Source: Owenia fusiformis (Eukaryota > Annelida > Polychaeta > Sabellida > Oweniidae). From it: a stretch of 64,000 nucleotides of DNA. Where the stretch lies: the NCBI GenBank assembly GCA_903813345.2, contig CAIIXF020000010.1, positions 14,879,181 through 14,943,180 on the forward strand. Reading direction: 5' to 3'. Under the pieces are notes generated by a model, which made no database searches, was not told the DNA's origin, and was given only the letters and a program-made list of their open reading frames with translations. Below, piece after piece: positions 1 through 11,200 of the stretch. The stretch's first letter is position 1, and each line of letters begins with the position of its first letter. Made by a program: the position numbers and the translations under genes.

Positions 1-499
1 ATAGATTACGAGATGAGCTGTTTCACATGAGATACTAGTATTCTCAAAAACAGAACAGTGCTGCCCTCACTTATGAAGGTGTTGACATTTCAACTCTTTC
101 ACATTTGAAGAGGGTGAATTATCAAACCTGTGTATGGAAACATTCCCACCAGCCTAAACCCAGCTCTACCAAACCAAACACTGCATGAATGAATTATGAA
201 TTCCCCGAGGAATCCTTAACACCCCAATGGTTAATAGAATCCTTCCTTGTTGAAATTGTTGATATTTTGAATTAAGAGACCATTGTGGAAGATGAAAACT
301 ATAATGATGAGTAAAAAAAAAGAAGTTAGGAGTAGAATATGTGTGAGAACTAGTACAATGGAATGAGGCAATACTTTCAGACATACATGTACAAATGCTG
401 AAATTAAGAGTAAAATGATAATTTTGAGCAATTTTGCGTTCTATGTTGTGTCTTGACCATTCTCAAATGAAGGTAAATCTGAAATCCAAAATGAAGTTT
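1..499. other. No gene seen
   Basis: AT-rich sequence with stops in all frames. The short open frames here have no splice-site support and no recognisable similarity. I see only low-complexity A and T runs. Confidence 0.5.
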
Positions 500-975
500 C
501 CATGACAATGAAACATGTTTATCATGGCAACCAAGTAAATTGTAACCTCCGAAGTCTGACACAAGACACAAGTCTAATTATCTTTTAAGTTCCGAAAAGC
601 TGATATCTGTATCTGCTTGAATTCAAAAGTTATACCATTTATCAATTGTGGAGGTCTGAATTTCAATAAAACCCTAGTTACCATGGCAACCAATCAAAAT
701 TCAGCTCTCAAAGTCTGATTTAATACTTAAAATCAATTATTGTCTAAAATCTGAAAAAATGAGACATGTATCACCCTTATTTCAAAAGTTATAGCATCCA
801 TCCAATGAGGGGGTCAGAATTTCCCTAAAACCCTGGTTACCATGGCAACCAATCATATACCAGCTCCCAAAGTATAATACAATACTTAAAACCAGCCTTT
901 TATGAAGATCTGAAAAAATGAGACCTGTATCTCCCTTATTTCAAAAGTTATAGCATCCATCCAATGTGGGGGTTC
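500..975. repeat. ~160-bp tandem repeat with X-box palindromes
   Basis: About three direct copies with a ~160-bp period (starting near 500, 660 and 819). Each contains a version of the palindrome GTTACCATGGCAAC: perfect at 677-690 and 836-849, degraded at 517-531. The blocks share CTGAAAAAATGAGAC and TTATAGCATCCATCCAATG. GTTACCATGGCAAC matches the known RFX-family X-box consensus. A further half-site, CCATGGCAACCAC, lies near 1205. Confidence 0.8.
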
Positions 976-1625
976 GAATCTGTGAAATAGGCCCCTGTAT
1001 AAAACATGGACCCATATAAGGCCAAAATCTGAGATTCTGTGGACTGATCTTTACATAAGATTGTTGATAACATATTATAGATGTTTTCTATTTACACTTC
1101 AACCCTTCCTAACACACTGGTGACAAATTATGCACAAAATGACTCTATCATTCCTGAAAAATTGGCCTGAAAATTGACACCCGAAGGGTATGTTTTATCC
1201 ATTTCCATGGCAACCACTTAACCATGTGACTTGAAATTTTTATCATAAATTCAATTAGCCCATACCAATATGCCATAGCAATTTGGATATATTCCACTGA
1301 GTATTCTTTGAGTTCTTGCCTAATTTTATAGTAGGGGTCCAAATTATAGCCCATGGGGGGTAAAATGGCCACAAAATCTAAAAGCTGAAAAACTAGGACC
1401 TAATAATTCATACAAATATGTGAAATCATACTAGCAACATGAAAAATTATGTCCCGTAAAATCCCTCTGAACGCACGCATTTAGGCTCATTCTGACTGCA
1501 CTACATCAGAAGGTCAAGTATTTTAATCAAGGGCATTTCTGTTCTCCGATGTGAAATTCATAAGAATGCTTTACTCCCAAGATCTCTCATTCTGTCTTGC
1601 CTAGCCTGGTCCTTGGAACTTTATT
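976..1625. other. Intergenic; right part is a duplicated 3' flank of gene A
   Basis: No gene seen. From about 1505 to 1625 the sequence (ATTTTAATCAAGGGCATTTC onward) is homologous to 8345-8400 plus 8916-8950 and to 9130-9240 downstream of gene B, so it belongs to the duplicated segment. Confidence 0.6.
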
Positions 1626-2320
1626 ATCCCATCAAATGAAGTTTGGAGGGATATAGAGAACACCTCCATCCATCTGTCTGTACATCCATCTGTCCGTACA
1701 TCCATACGTCCGTCCAACCGTACGTCTGTCTGGGCGATAACTCAAATACCGCTGGCCCGATTTTGTTCATATTTTATACACATGAGCCCTATGTCAGTAG
1801 AATTAATTGCACGAAAGTTGATTTTCAAAATGGCGGCTATTTTAGTGCCGATTTTACAGTAATTTAGGTACAAATGTAAAACTACATATATTAACTATAA
1901 TATTTATCCTTTTTCAAGGTAAAAAAGTTTGATAAACACTAATAAAGGTAGAAATGTAGATATTTAGGAAACACATGGCAGCCATCTTGGAAAATGGTGG
2001 TCGTTACACACTATTTTATGATTTTTGCTATAACTTCAAAAGTAGTGGAGAGATTTTTTTCTTATAGCAGACATTTAACACGTTTTTACATTTTCCACAA
2101 TTTTACGTGTTATTTTACATTTTCCACAAAAACTCAAAAAGTAATAGAACGATTTTGTATATATTTCTAATTTGATATGTGACTACTTATAAGCATGGTA
2201 CACTGTTTATTGACAAAAAGCGGCCATTTGAAAAATGTTGTTTTATGAAGCAATTCTGTAAAGAGGGCAGCCAAGGCCGTTTGATGGGATTTGCCACGCC
2301 TTGGCGTTGCTGTTGTCTAG
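1626..2320. mobile_element. Dispersed repeat inserted in gene A 3' flank
   Basis: Against the homologous flank of gene B (9230-9260), the sequence between ...CTTTATT and TTATAAATGAAAG... is an extra ~0.69 kb here, so this is an insertion. It begins TCCCATCAAATGAAG, contains a CCATCTGTCTGTA / CCGTCCAACCGTA microsatellite-like tract (1668-1730), and ends with GTTTGATGGGATTTGCC, giving short inverted ends. A diverged relative with the same AACTCAAATACC and GGGATTTGC blocks lies in a USP2 intron near 51,690-52,040. Confidence 0.6.
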
Positions 2321-2607
2321 TTTTATAAATGAAAGCATCTTATGAATGTAAATTTTGCTTAGTTGTATATTATTGAATTCAGACAAGTATGTTTTCTAGC
2401 CCTACACTATGTTCATGTGCATATGAAAATGCAGATCTGACTATTTTGAAAGTCTATGGAATATATAATTTAAAATTCTGTCTAGTTCTCGAAAGGAAAT
2501 AACCTTCTCAAAATAATAGGTGATACATTTTGTGAGAACGTAATATGAACTATGTTCTGTTATCCAAGTCTTAGATATTGAACAACAAATATTTTGATCC
2601 TGCAAAT

Positions 2608-2613
2608 TTTATT
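2608..2613 (-). terminator. Polyadenylation signal of gene A
   Basis: AATAAA on the minus strand, about 170 nt past the gene A stop. The surrounding ~30 bp is conserved at 10,561-10,566 downstream of gene B, which supports a real 3' end signal. Confidence 0.55.
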
Positions 2614-2782
2614 CTCGAGGAACCAAAATACATAATGAACGTACATGGAGATAGAACTTTAAAATGGTCGTTTTGTAGTCTCTATAAAGGCTGTGTAAAG
2701 TATGCATTCTGAATCGAGATGTTTTTGTGTGTATGTTGGTTGGTTGACTTTTGGTTTAGGCGAGGTCATTTGATGCCGCAGT

Positions 2783-4137
2783 CTAAGCAGCCGGGGATTC
2801 TGGAATATCGTTGGTCACCCAGTATTTAATCTCCAACTTCGTCTCTCTTCTCTTTCTTGTCCGACGGAAGGTGACCAACAAACTGAAAAATATCAGTCAT
2901 CAGTATTGTGTAATGAATGAATCAAAATACGTATTTCTACTTATCTACAGTATGAATTTTGAAAAACCTCACACATATCATCAATAGAAGACTTGATATG
3001 CAGATGTATGAATAAATGGCAGTAGTCGTTTTGGTTGAGCTAGATAATCCATTACTCAAATTTTGTAGCAAAGCCTCTATTGATATTATTCTGGCTCATT
3101 TGTAATTAGCTTTTGATCATCTAGCTGTCAGATCATAAACTATATTATCATTTGTCATGTGTCATATGTCAAATTTGTGTGCATTTCATCTTGCCACAGT
3201 TGCTATATTATAAATGTATATAAATGAGTATATAAACCAAGTCTGATTAAAAAAAATATAATATATACTTATATTGAATGAGTTCCAATGGTTGACCAGC
3301 AGCATCCTTTGAAAATAAAGTCTGAATTCCAAATGCAGTAATTGTTTTACACCATCTGCACTCTGTGATATCCGTGAAATCAATTTCGCTATATACATCA
3401 GGGTCCTGATTCTTAAAGAACTCTATGATCGTGACAGCTTCTATTGATTAAATAAATAAAACATTGAATTAGTCCTTGAGTTCATTCTTCAAGACATACA
3501 TGTACAGGCAGACAAAGGATATCAAAGATTACTATGAAATCAGAATACTAGTATTGTGTTCTCTGGGAGGAAGAACGTTTAGAAACCATACTATGTAATA
3601 ATAAAGAGGCTTTAGAACATATATATTAGAACCAAAGAAATATACTTCCTATTAACTCGAAACGTTGCAGTTTACACAATTGTGCCATAATTTCTGAGAA
3701 TTTGGCGAGGAAATTGAAAAAGTAAGACATCATGAAAATAAAAACGACAGGCCTGTGTTCTCACCAGCTATTCCATTTGCACGTGGCACATCTTGTGGTG
3801 CAAAAATTACATCCCCTGTGAAAAACACTCCTAAATTCGAACAGTTGAGACGCACTGAACAGTCTGGCTCCAACAATGCTTCATTGAATGCTGTTGAAAA
3901 CTCGTCAAGTTCATCTTCAACTGAAATATTTATCATATGATGCAAATGGATGCATTTAAATTAATGAAAATATGTATCCATCCACTTTAGAGTTGGGAAT
4001 AATTTTATCAAAAACTCACCATTTCCTCTATATCCAATTCCACGAAGACGCATCAATCCTCTTCCAATTCCACGATGACCCATGATTATGGACACGTCAC
4101 TCAGGATCAGAACCGACATCACTATGAGCAGTTTCAT
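2783..4137 (-). CDS. Gene A: secreted 181-aa protein, unknown family
   Basis: Four coding exons on the minus strand: 4137-4020, 3920-3765, 3440-3269 and 2882-2783. All junctions are GT-AG and keep frame (phases 1, 1, 2). The start ATG (4135-4137) opens a signal peptide, MKLLIVMSVLILSDVSIIMG. A short Gly/Arg-rich segment follows (about residues 21-40), then an acidic start (VEDELDEF) and a domain with four cysteines at about 60, 66, 119 and 122 (the last pair CRWC), then a basic tail (FRRTRKRRETK) ending before TAG. A non-coding exon 1 probably ends at 5599 (donor gtaggg); the acceptor before the ATG exon is at 4150. Gene B has the same exon phases and lengths, which strongly supports the model. 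I do not recognise the family. A secreted or extracellular role is inferred from the signal peptide only; four Cys suggest two disulfides. Confidence 0.82.
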
Positions 4138-5201
4138 CTTAGTCTCTTTCCTGAAAACAATGATGGCTACTAGTATCTTAAATTAAATAATCTGTGTTAA
4201 AACAGCTCTGCAAAATACTCCAAATTCTTCAAAATACCCTGATTACCATCAATACACTTTGATGATTTTTTACTAAAAACACATTTGAAATCTACAGATT
4301 TCTTGTGACATTGTTAATCAAAAACAAATGCTGTGAAATATCAACAAAAACTAAAGATTGAGAAATTGTTAAAATGCGTCAAAATACCAAAACAAATCAA
4401 AGAGCAGTATAGAGCCCAAATAGCCTTATAACGTTGAAAATGACGAGCGCCGCATTTTTACAAGGTTAGTCAACCCAAAAAGAAAACACTTTATCCTTAT
4501 TTAATCATAATTAAAATCACAGAGTAGCAAGATCTCGAGGACCGTATTTCTTAAATGTTTTTGAATTTTGAAAAACGGTCAGGAAATCCACTTGGGGCAT
4601 GAGTAAAAATTGATATATTGTGGTAAAAAATCGAGGCGTCACATTTTTTTTCAACTCTCGAAAATCAGCTCTTATTGAAATATTATTTGCGAAATAAACA
4701 AACCGGTTATTGTTTTGTAAATATCGCCGTAACAATATTGTGTTGTTATTTTTTTCAAATCACACCTAAATTAGAAGGTTAAATCAAGGTAAACATTTTG
4801 CTCGTTCCCTTCGCCTTCAAAACCTTACACAATTTTGAAAATTCTAAAAGCGTTCATATTTAGACAATTTGAACTGGAGCTGTTATGCAATTGTGACATC
4901 ATAAATGCACATGTTCCTTTGAATTGAATTTGAAATTTTAGTGGGATTCTGATTATAATGGTAAAGTGTTACGTCTCACAGCGTATTTGACGCGATGTCG
5001 GGGTATATTTAAACTTAAAAATATGATAGATCACATCAAACTTTTCAAGCAAGATAATTATTTTACAGAAATGCGAATAAAAAGTACTTCAAGATGATAT
5101 ATAAAAGCTGAGATTACCCCGCATTTCCCGCATCGTCCCCAGGTCCGTGCACGTCATAATTTCCTTTAGTCAATGTTCCATTGGATGTAATTATTTTTAT
5201 C

Positions 5202-5470
5202 CTAAGTTGGGTCATTGGTTGGCCCACCCTGTTTCTTAGTGATAAAACTCTCTGGATCCTTTCTATGGTATGTAATGGTTGGGAAATAAGAATCTAAACC
5301 AGCCACAAGACCATAGTTTTCTTCATTTTGAATTTTTGTGTTATGATATTGATCTTTTGCTACTCTAATGGACTTTGAGCCTAGAATGTATCTGTCCCAC
5401 ATCGTTTGAGACTGGAAGCTCTTTCTTGTATGCATGCTAGTATATACAGCTGATATCAAGACTAGACTAT
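5202..5470 (-). repeat. Duplicated intron 1 block of gene A
   Basis: The stretch around 5240-5340 (ATGGTTGGGAAATAAGAATC, then AACCAGCCAC) is closely matched at 27,115-27,215 in intron 1 of gene B. An 85-codon open frame exists here, but its counterpart in gene B is frameshifted, so I read the block as conserved intron rather than coding. Confidence 0.6.
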
Positions 5471-5598
5471 AGTTTTCATTTTTGATTTATACTTAAACAT
5501 GTAGCGTTATGGTATTCAGCATAAATGAAATGTACCCTGCCTTGTGGTCTAAAATTGTTATAACGGATCTTGAATCTTTCTGTATAAATTATCCCTAC

Positions 5599-5880
5599 CT
5601 GTATTCCTGAATGATATTTTACCTCCTTCTTATTAACTTCTAGGAACTGCCAGAGATGTGGTATGACTCTTTACTATTTTTGGCATATAAAAGCACACGA
5701 TGGACTATCTTTTTCATCGCAGAAGCATTGCACTCCTCAGCGTAGTAATACTTGGTACCATATGGCATAATTTGACGTAATATATAAATATTTCTCGCCA
5801 TTATATTATTGTAAGCTGGTAGCAGCTTGTATGTTGTAGAAAACTATTGGAATATCCCCAAAGATCAAAGAAATAGTTTT
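5599..5880 (-). promoter_or_regulatory. Promoter and non-coding exon 1 of gene A
   Basis: A block of ~280 bp conserved with 27,612-27,895 upstream of gene B. It includes two TATA-like stretches on the minus strand (TTTTATATGCC near 5682-5694 and ATTTATATATTA near 5780-5796), the shared string TTATGCCATATGGTACCA, and a splice donor (ACAG|gtaggg) at 5599. Transcription probably starts about 30 bp below one of the TATA boxes. I cannot choose between them from sequence alone. Confidence 0.55.
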
Positions 5881-6589
5881 ATTTTGACTTTGATGGCTTT
5901 GTCTATTCAAATATGACATGTACTACCCAATGAAAACGTTATTCAAAATCTTAAAAGCAGATTCATTCAGTTCATTTTCATATTTGTGTTAAATCAACAC
6001 ACAACACAAGTACATGTACATTTTTACGGATAATGGTGATTTTACTTTAACTACTAATTAAATCATCTAAATCTAAACAGATTATTAAAACGTTGACTTC
6101 ATAATGTTTCTCCTCTTTACAGTCAACCTTGCGATCAATGTGTGTACCAAAGTGTATTGTTTTCATAAAAAAGTCACTTTACCATAGCTAATATTAAACT
6201 TTTGATTCATGTGTACATGTTTTTCTATTTTAAAAATAGTTGATAATCGTCTTATTCATTATGGCAATCAAAACTCAAAATTTGTGGAATTAGATCAAAT
6301 AAATAGGTCTAATTCTTAGTAGTCTGGAAATTGGATTTGGCATTTTCTCACAGGATAGTGTCTTTGACAAGATTACTTGATGATACTGATAGATGTCACT
6401 GAAAGGCCAGTTTTACGAGTATAATCGATAAAACAAACATTTACTCCTGTTACACCAGGACGGTTGAAATGCTTCGTTACGAAGCATTTTGACAAAAAGC
6501 TTCGTAACGAAGAAATTTCAGGCCAGGAGTCCGTTTCTGAACTTTTCGTATCGTATATCATTGTAAAAGCCAATTCTGAAAATCATCGT
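5881..6589. other. Intergenic, with a short palindrome
   Basis: No gene seen. Arms AAATGCTTCG (6467-6476) and CGAAGCATTT (6480-6489) form a hairpin with a 3-nt loop, followed directly by a second hairpin-like CTTCGTAACGAAG. Confidence 0.5.
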
Positions 6590-7310
6590 AAAGGAGTGGT
6601 ATCGAGATGGAGAACTGAATTCAACAATGTTTTTCTCAAACATTAGATGTAATAAAACACGGTATTTTATGTAATGTTGACTGATTGACAACAATTTAAT
6701 GCGAAAATTATTTAGAAATATTTTGTATAACTGTTTTTGTTAACCATTTTTTTGTTTTTTTAGTGCAATTGTTTTTGCTAAATTTCTACCAATTCTTGAG
6801 AATGAAATAAAATGTCTTTCCGAACCTTGCTGGAACAAAATAGCATATACAACATGTTTTTAGACCTCTCAATATTAAAGTAATACAAAGGAATTTTTGG
6901 TTGATTTTAAAAAAGTATTCAAAAAATTAAAACAAAATCCCCCAAAATAGATAAAATCCTTTTATTTCATTAACAAGATATTTTTTAAAATCAACCAAAA
7001 TTTCTTTGTACAATTACAAAATTGAGAGACCTAAACATGTTGTGTTTTTGTCGTTTTGTTCCAATGAGGTTCGGAAAGATGTTTCATTTCACTCTTACTG
7101 GAAACGTGACACCAAGAACAAAACAAGTTTTTGATGTGTTTTCTAAAACAATATAGATGTTTGTTTGTTTGTTGTTTGTTTCAAATTATATTGTTACCAT
7201 TCAAAAGATGACCATTAACTTGACGATGTGTTAAATTTTTAGATTTTTTATGACTAGTTTAAGAGAAACGTGTGTTCAAAAAGTTCTCCATATCGATACC
7301 AATCCTTTTT
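6590..7310. mobile_element. Palindromic MITE, copy 1
   Basis: Begins AAAGGAGTGGTATCGAGATG and ends with the inverted form CATATCGATACCAATCCTTT. The two halves are long imperfect inverted repeats centred near 6945 (TTTTAAAATCAACC against GGTTGATTTTAAAA, and AGACCTCTCAATATT against its inverse). It lacks coding capacity. The family recurs at 7629-8334 and, split in two, at 14,619-14,810 and 25,771-25,940. Confidence 0.75.
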
Positions 7311-7628
7311 AATTAATTCTGTAAGATACAGGTACTTCTAAGCAGTTGAGTCAGGAGACGGGCTCTCGCCATAATTTTGAGGGAAGCTGGTCCACCATTT
7401 TATCATATTGTCCTTTATTTTTTGAAAATGTCAGCCTGTCTGTTTCACAAGAACCATGGAAATGACTGATGGACCAGCCGTTAGCTCAAGCTCTGCTAAG
7501 TGATGTAATGTGAGAATTTATCAGCGTCTACCTGAGGTAATTCAATTACTGTCTGTATGTTTAATACATGATTCAGGTTGACTCAGGTGAAAGTTTTTGA
7601 CCTGTGTCTACATATGACATCAGACTGT

Positions 7629-8334
7629 AAAGGATGGGTATCGATATTGTGAACTTTTTGAACACACGTTTCTCTTAAACCAGCCATCAAAAAATTCTGT
7701 AAATTTTACACATCGTCAATTTAATGGTCATCTTTTGAATGGTGACAATATAATTTGAAATAAATATATATACCTTTCTCTATATTGTTTTAGAAAACAC
7801 ATCAGACACCTCTTTTGTTCTTGGTATCATATGTTCGTTATGAAATGAAACATCTATTCGAACCTCGATCATTGGAACTAAATGACATAAACACAACGTG
7901 TTTAGGTCTCTCAATATTGTAATTGTATAAAGGAAAGTTTGGTTGATTTTAAAAAAGTATCTTGTTAATGAAATAAAAGGTTTATCTTAACTTTTTTTTA
8001 TATATTTTGGGGATTTTTGTTTTCGTTTTTTGAATACCTTTTGTAAAATCAACCAAAATTCCCTTTGTATAAATATAATATTGAGAGGTCTAAGAAAATA
8101 TTATGCTATTTTGTTCCAACAAGCTTCAGAAAGACATTTTATTTCATTCTCAAGAATTGGTAAAAAGGAACAAAAAACAATTGCACTAAAAAACAAATAT
8201 GTTAATGAAAACATAAATTGTTGTTAATCAGTCAACATTACATAAAGGACCGTGTTTTTTATAGAATGTTTCAACAATTGGTTTAAGAGAAAAACATTGT
8301 TGAATTCAGTTCACCATATCGATACCTATCCTTT
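7629..8334. mobile_element. Palindromic MITE, copy 2
   Basis: Same family as the element at 6590. It starts AAAGGATGGGTATCGATATT and ends CACCATATCGATACCTATCC. Its left half aligns with the inverted right half of copy 1, so the two copies also form one 1.75-kb inverted structure around a 318-bp spacer (7311-7628) in which I see no gene. Confidence 0.75.
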
Positions 8335-8340
8335 GCATTT

Positions 8341-9340
8341 AAAAAGTATTTTAACCAAGGGGCATATCTGTTCTTTAATGTGAAACCCATAAGAATAATC
8401 ACCGGAGTTACGCTCGATTACGCTGGTATACCGAAACGGTTTGTTTCGGTAACAAAATGTCGGAACGTCGAAGGTACGATTTTTATTTTTTCCTTATTTC
8501 ACGTGTTGTAGGCAGAATCCCCACGACGTTTTTTCTCACAAACGTATATCAGTATCATATGTTTTAGAAAATGTACATGTTTGCAAAAATAGCTCAGAAG
8601 GCAACAGAATCGTCGATTTAATTCCTCAGTTAAGTTACATAAACGGTTTGGGTTAAAAGTGCAGATCTTAACTTTCTTTTGAAAAAACGTTTATGTAACT
8701 TAAGTGAGGAATTAAATCGACGATCCTGTTGTCTTCTGAACTATTTGTTTGCAAATATGTACATTTTCTTAAACATATGATACTTTATCCAAGTTTGTGT
8801 TAAAAATGTCATGGGAATTCTGCCTACGTGTGAAATAAGGAAAAAAGAAAAATCCTACCTTCGATGTTCCGACATTTTGTCCGTTTCGGTAACCAGCGGT
8901 AATCGAGTGGATCACAAGATCTCACTACTCTGCCTAGTTTAGTCCTTGGAAATTTATTTTTAAATGAAAGCATCTTAGAAATGTAAACTATGCTTAATTG
9001 TCTATTATTGAATCCAGACAAGTCTTATCTTGCCTTATGGTGTACTCGTGTGCATATTAATACTGCATGCATATTTGATTTAAATTGTTTTTTGAAATGA
9101 TATAAATCAGACTCTAAATTTGCATGTAAAGGTCTTTTAACCAAGGGGCATTTCTGTTATTTGATGTGAAACCCATAAGAATAATACTAAATACTCCTAA
9201 GATCACACTATTCTGCCTAGCTTAGTCCTTGAAACTTTATTTTTTAATGAAAGCATCTTATAAATGTAAATTATTCTTAATTGTCTATTATACAGACACG
9301 TCTTATCTTGCCTTATGGTATACTCATGTACATATTAATA
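8341..9340. repeat. Two tandem copies of the gene B 3' flank
   Basis: 8341-8400 plus 8911-9095 and 9125-9340 are two copies of the same flank (TTTTAACCAAGGGGCAT, AACCCATAAGAATAAT, CTTTATTTTTAATGAAAGC, CAGACAAGTCTTATCTTGCC), also present once beside gene A (1505-1625 plus 2318-2440). The first copy is interrupted by the MITE at 8403-8910, the second by the compound insertion at 9341-10,335. Confidence 0.65.
8403..8910. mobile_element. Palindromic MITE with ATCAC flanks
   Basis: A ~508-bp hairpin element centred near 8672. The inner arms include GTCGATTTAATTCCTCAGTT with its inverse, and the outer arms include ACCGAAACGG with CCGTTTCGGT. It is bounded by the direct repeat ATCAC at 8398-8402 and 8911-8915, a probable 5-bp target duplication. 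A fragment of the same end occurs near 12,225-12,270. Confidence 0.75.
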
Positions 9341-10335
9341 TTATAACATACCTATGATGATGTATAGTGCAAAGTGTACACAAGACAGCGGGCCAATATA
9401 AGTTTTGAAAAGCCCGTGCCCGCTAACTTTCTGATTGGTCAAGGCGCTGACGTCATAACCAATCAATCGAAGATAAAACTGCGCGAGCAATTTTTCTAAA
9501 CTCATTTCAATCATTTTCAAACCATTTGTTTGTCAAAATTCTATAAGAAAACGGTACCCTCTGACCAGTCTACATCATCATAGGTATGTTATAAATCGTT
9601 AATGTCACTATCGTGGCGCATATGTCCTCGGTTCTCAGAGATCAATGTCCCTCCCAAGGTCGGGCCATATATCACTGAGACCTCGGGCATATATGCCACG
9701 ATAGTGACATAACCTCTAATTATTATATACCCAATATGTAACACTAATCCTGATTGGTCAATACCTAGTCACGTGTTCCGAAATAGATTTACTATTTCCC
9801 TCGGAAAGTTATATTCCCGCTGACGTCACATTTGAACTATTGCCCGCTGACGTCACGATTGCAACTTCTATTACCCTTAGAAACGTCTGCGCATCATCAC
9901 TGCGCAGACGAAAAACAGAAAAATGGAGGATGAGCACAAACACAAATCAACTCCGTTCACCATGATAGACGTGCGTGAACGATACAGTATAAGCAACGTG
10001 TATAAAGTTCCCTAAGCTCAATACGTCTGTGTAATTTCAAGTGTTATGATAATCTATTCTATTGAATTTGTCAAGTGAGAGTCTCAGAGGCAAAAATTTC
10101 TGTTGAGCATCTGATGACGTCACAGCTTATAATGCTAACAATGGACCCGGGGAGGGGGCTTTCTAAGCCTTTTTGGCCTTCGCAGAGGAAACGGGACAAG
10201 AGTCAGTATAGGGTATATAATAAAACAAATAGTGACTGCCTAATTTCGAGCAATAGTGTAAATGATTTCCCCTTGGGAATATCCTCTACAATGTAGGCTT
10301 ACTATTCCCTCAGCATTGGCAGTCACTATTTGTAT
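9341..10335. mobile_element. Compound insertion of hairpin elements
   Basis: The flank reads CATATTAATA|...|...TGCATATTTGATTTAAATT. In the sister copy at 9045-9085 the two sides are joined with only a short linker, so this ~1 kb is inserted. Parts: a 254-bp element (9341-9594) with perfect 24-bp terminal inverted repeats (TTATAACATACCTATGATGA...); a palindrome (9600-9712) with arms TGTCACTATCGTGGC; a segment bounded by ATTATATACCC and GGGTATATAAT (9718-10,219); and a terminal palindrome (10,225-10,334) with arms ACAAATAGTGACTGCC. It carries four TGACGTCA sites and several ATTGG motifs. Confidence 0.7.
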
Positions 10336-10560
10336 ACTGTAGGCCTATGCATATTTGATTTAAATTAATTTATAAATTGTTTTTTGAAATGATATAAAAT
10401 GTAAAATTAAATAATTCTATCTAGTCCTCAAAAGAGCTTTCTCGAAACCAACAGGGTAATACATTTTGTGAGAACTGAAAATATACTATGTTCTGTACTC
10501 TATTCCTCCAAATCTTAGATGTCATGGATATTGAACAACAACTATTTTGATCATGCAAAT

Positions 10561-10566
10561 TTTATT
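10561..10566 (-). terminator. Ancestral poly(A) signal of gene B
   Basis: AATAAA on the minus strand in a context conserved with the gene A signal at 2608-2613. A 522-bp MITE (10,596-11,117) now separates it from the gene B stop codon. Confidence 0.45.
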
Positions 10567-10595
10567 GTTGAGGAACCAAGATACATAGTTAAAAT

Positions 10596-11117
10596 TAAGA
10601 AATTCTCCATCTAAAATGTCACTCGACTTTTTGGCAATTAAAAGTCCCTGCCTGCATTTAGTAGTCATATATTGTCATGTGCATAATTTTGAAACCATAT
10701 CCTAATTATTTCACAAACCCTTTGTTGATTCTGCCATAGTTTCCAATTTGTAAACAGCATTTAGCCTTTTTAATTGGGAACTTCTTTGAAATTTCCAAAA
10801 TGGCTGCCATGTGATTCCAGAATTAACATGAGGGTGACGTGACATCACAGTTGCTCGTTCCTAGGTAACAACAAGATCACAATTGCTCGTTTCTAGATAG
10901 CAACAAGATTTTTGATAAAATGGCACAGAATTACCCTGATTAACACCCTTAAAATCCGATTTTCAAAGAATATATTTGGAGAAACAATAAAAGGTAAGTG
11001 GAATAAATTAGAAGATGGTTTCAAGTTACCACATAAGTCAATTTGAAACTCAAGAATGCTTTCTTTGACTCATAATCACAAAAAAGTCGAGTGACATTTT
11101 AGATGGAGAATTTCTTA
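10596..11117. mobile_element. MITE in the 3' UTR region of gene B
   Basis: Inverted ends TAAGAAATTCTCCATCTAAA (10,596) and its inverse ending at 11,117, continuing into TGTCACTCGACTTTTT. The homologous 3' region of gene A (2635-2720) lacks it, so it inserted after duplication. It is related to the element at 46,164-46,967 in TEN1 intron 1. Confidence 0.8.
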
Positions 11118-11200
11118 GTATTGTAGTAAAGTCTGTATTCAATATCAAGATGTTTTATGTTGATGTTGGTTGGTTGATTTTTGGTTAGGCACGGCCAGAG

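Noticed and set aside
3755-3940. 61-codon plus-strand frame opposite gene A exon 3
   Set aside because: The minus strand has matching splice sites, phase and a paralogue in gene B; the plus frame is its shadow.
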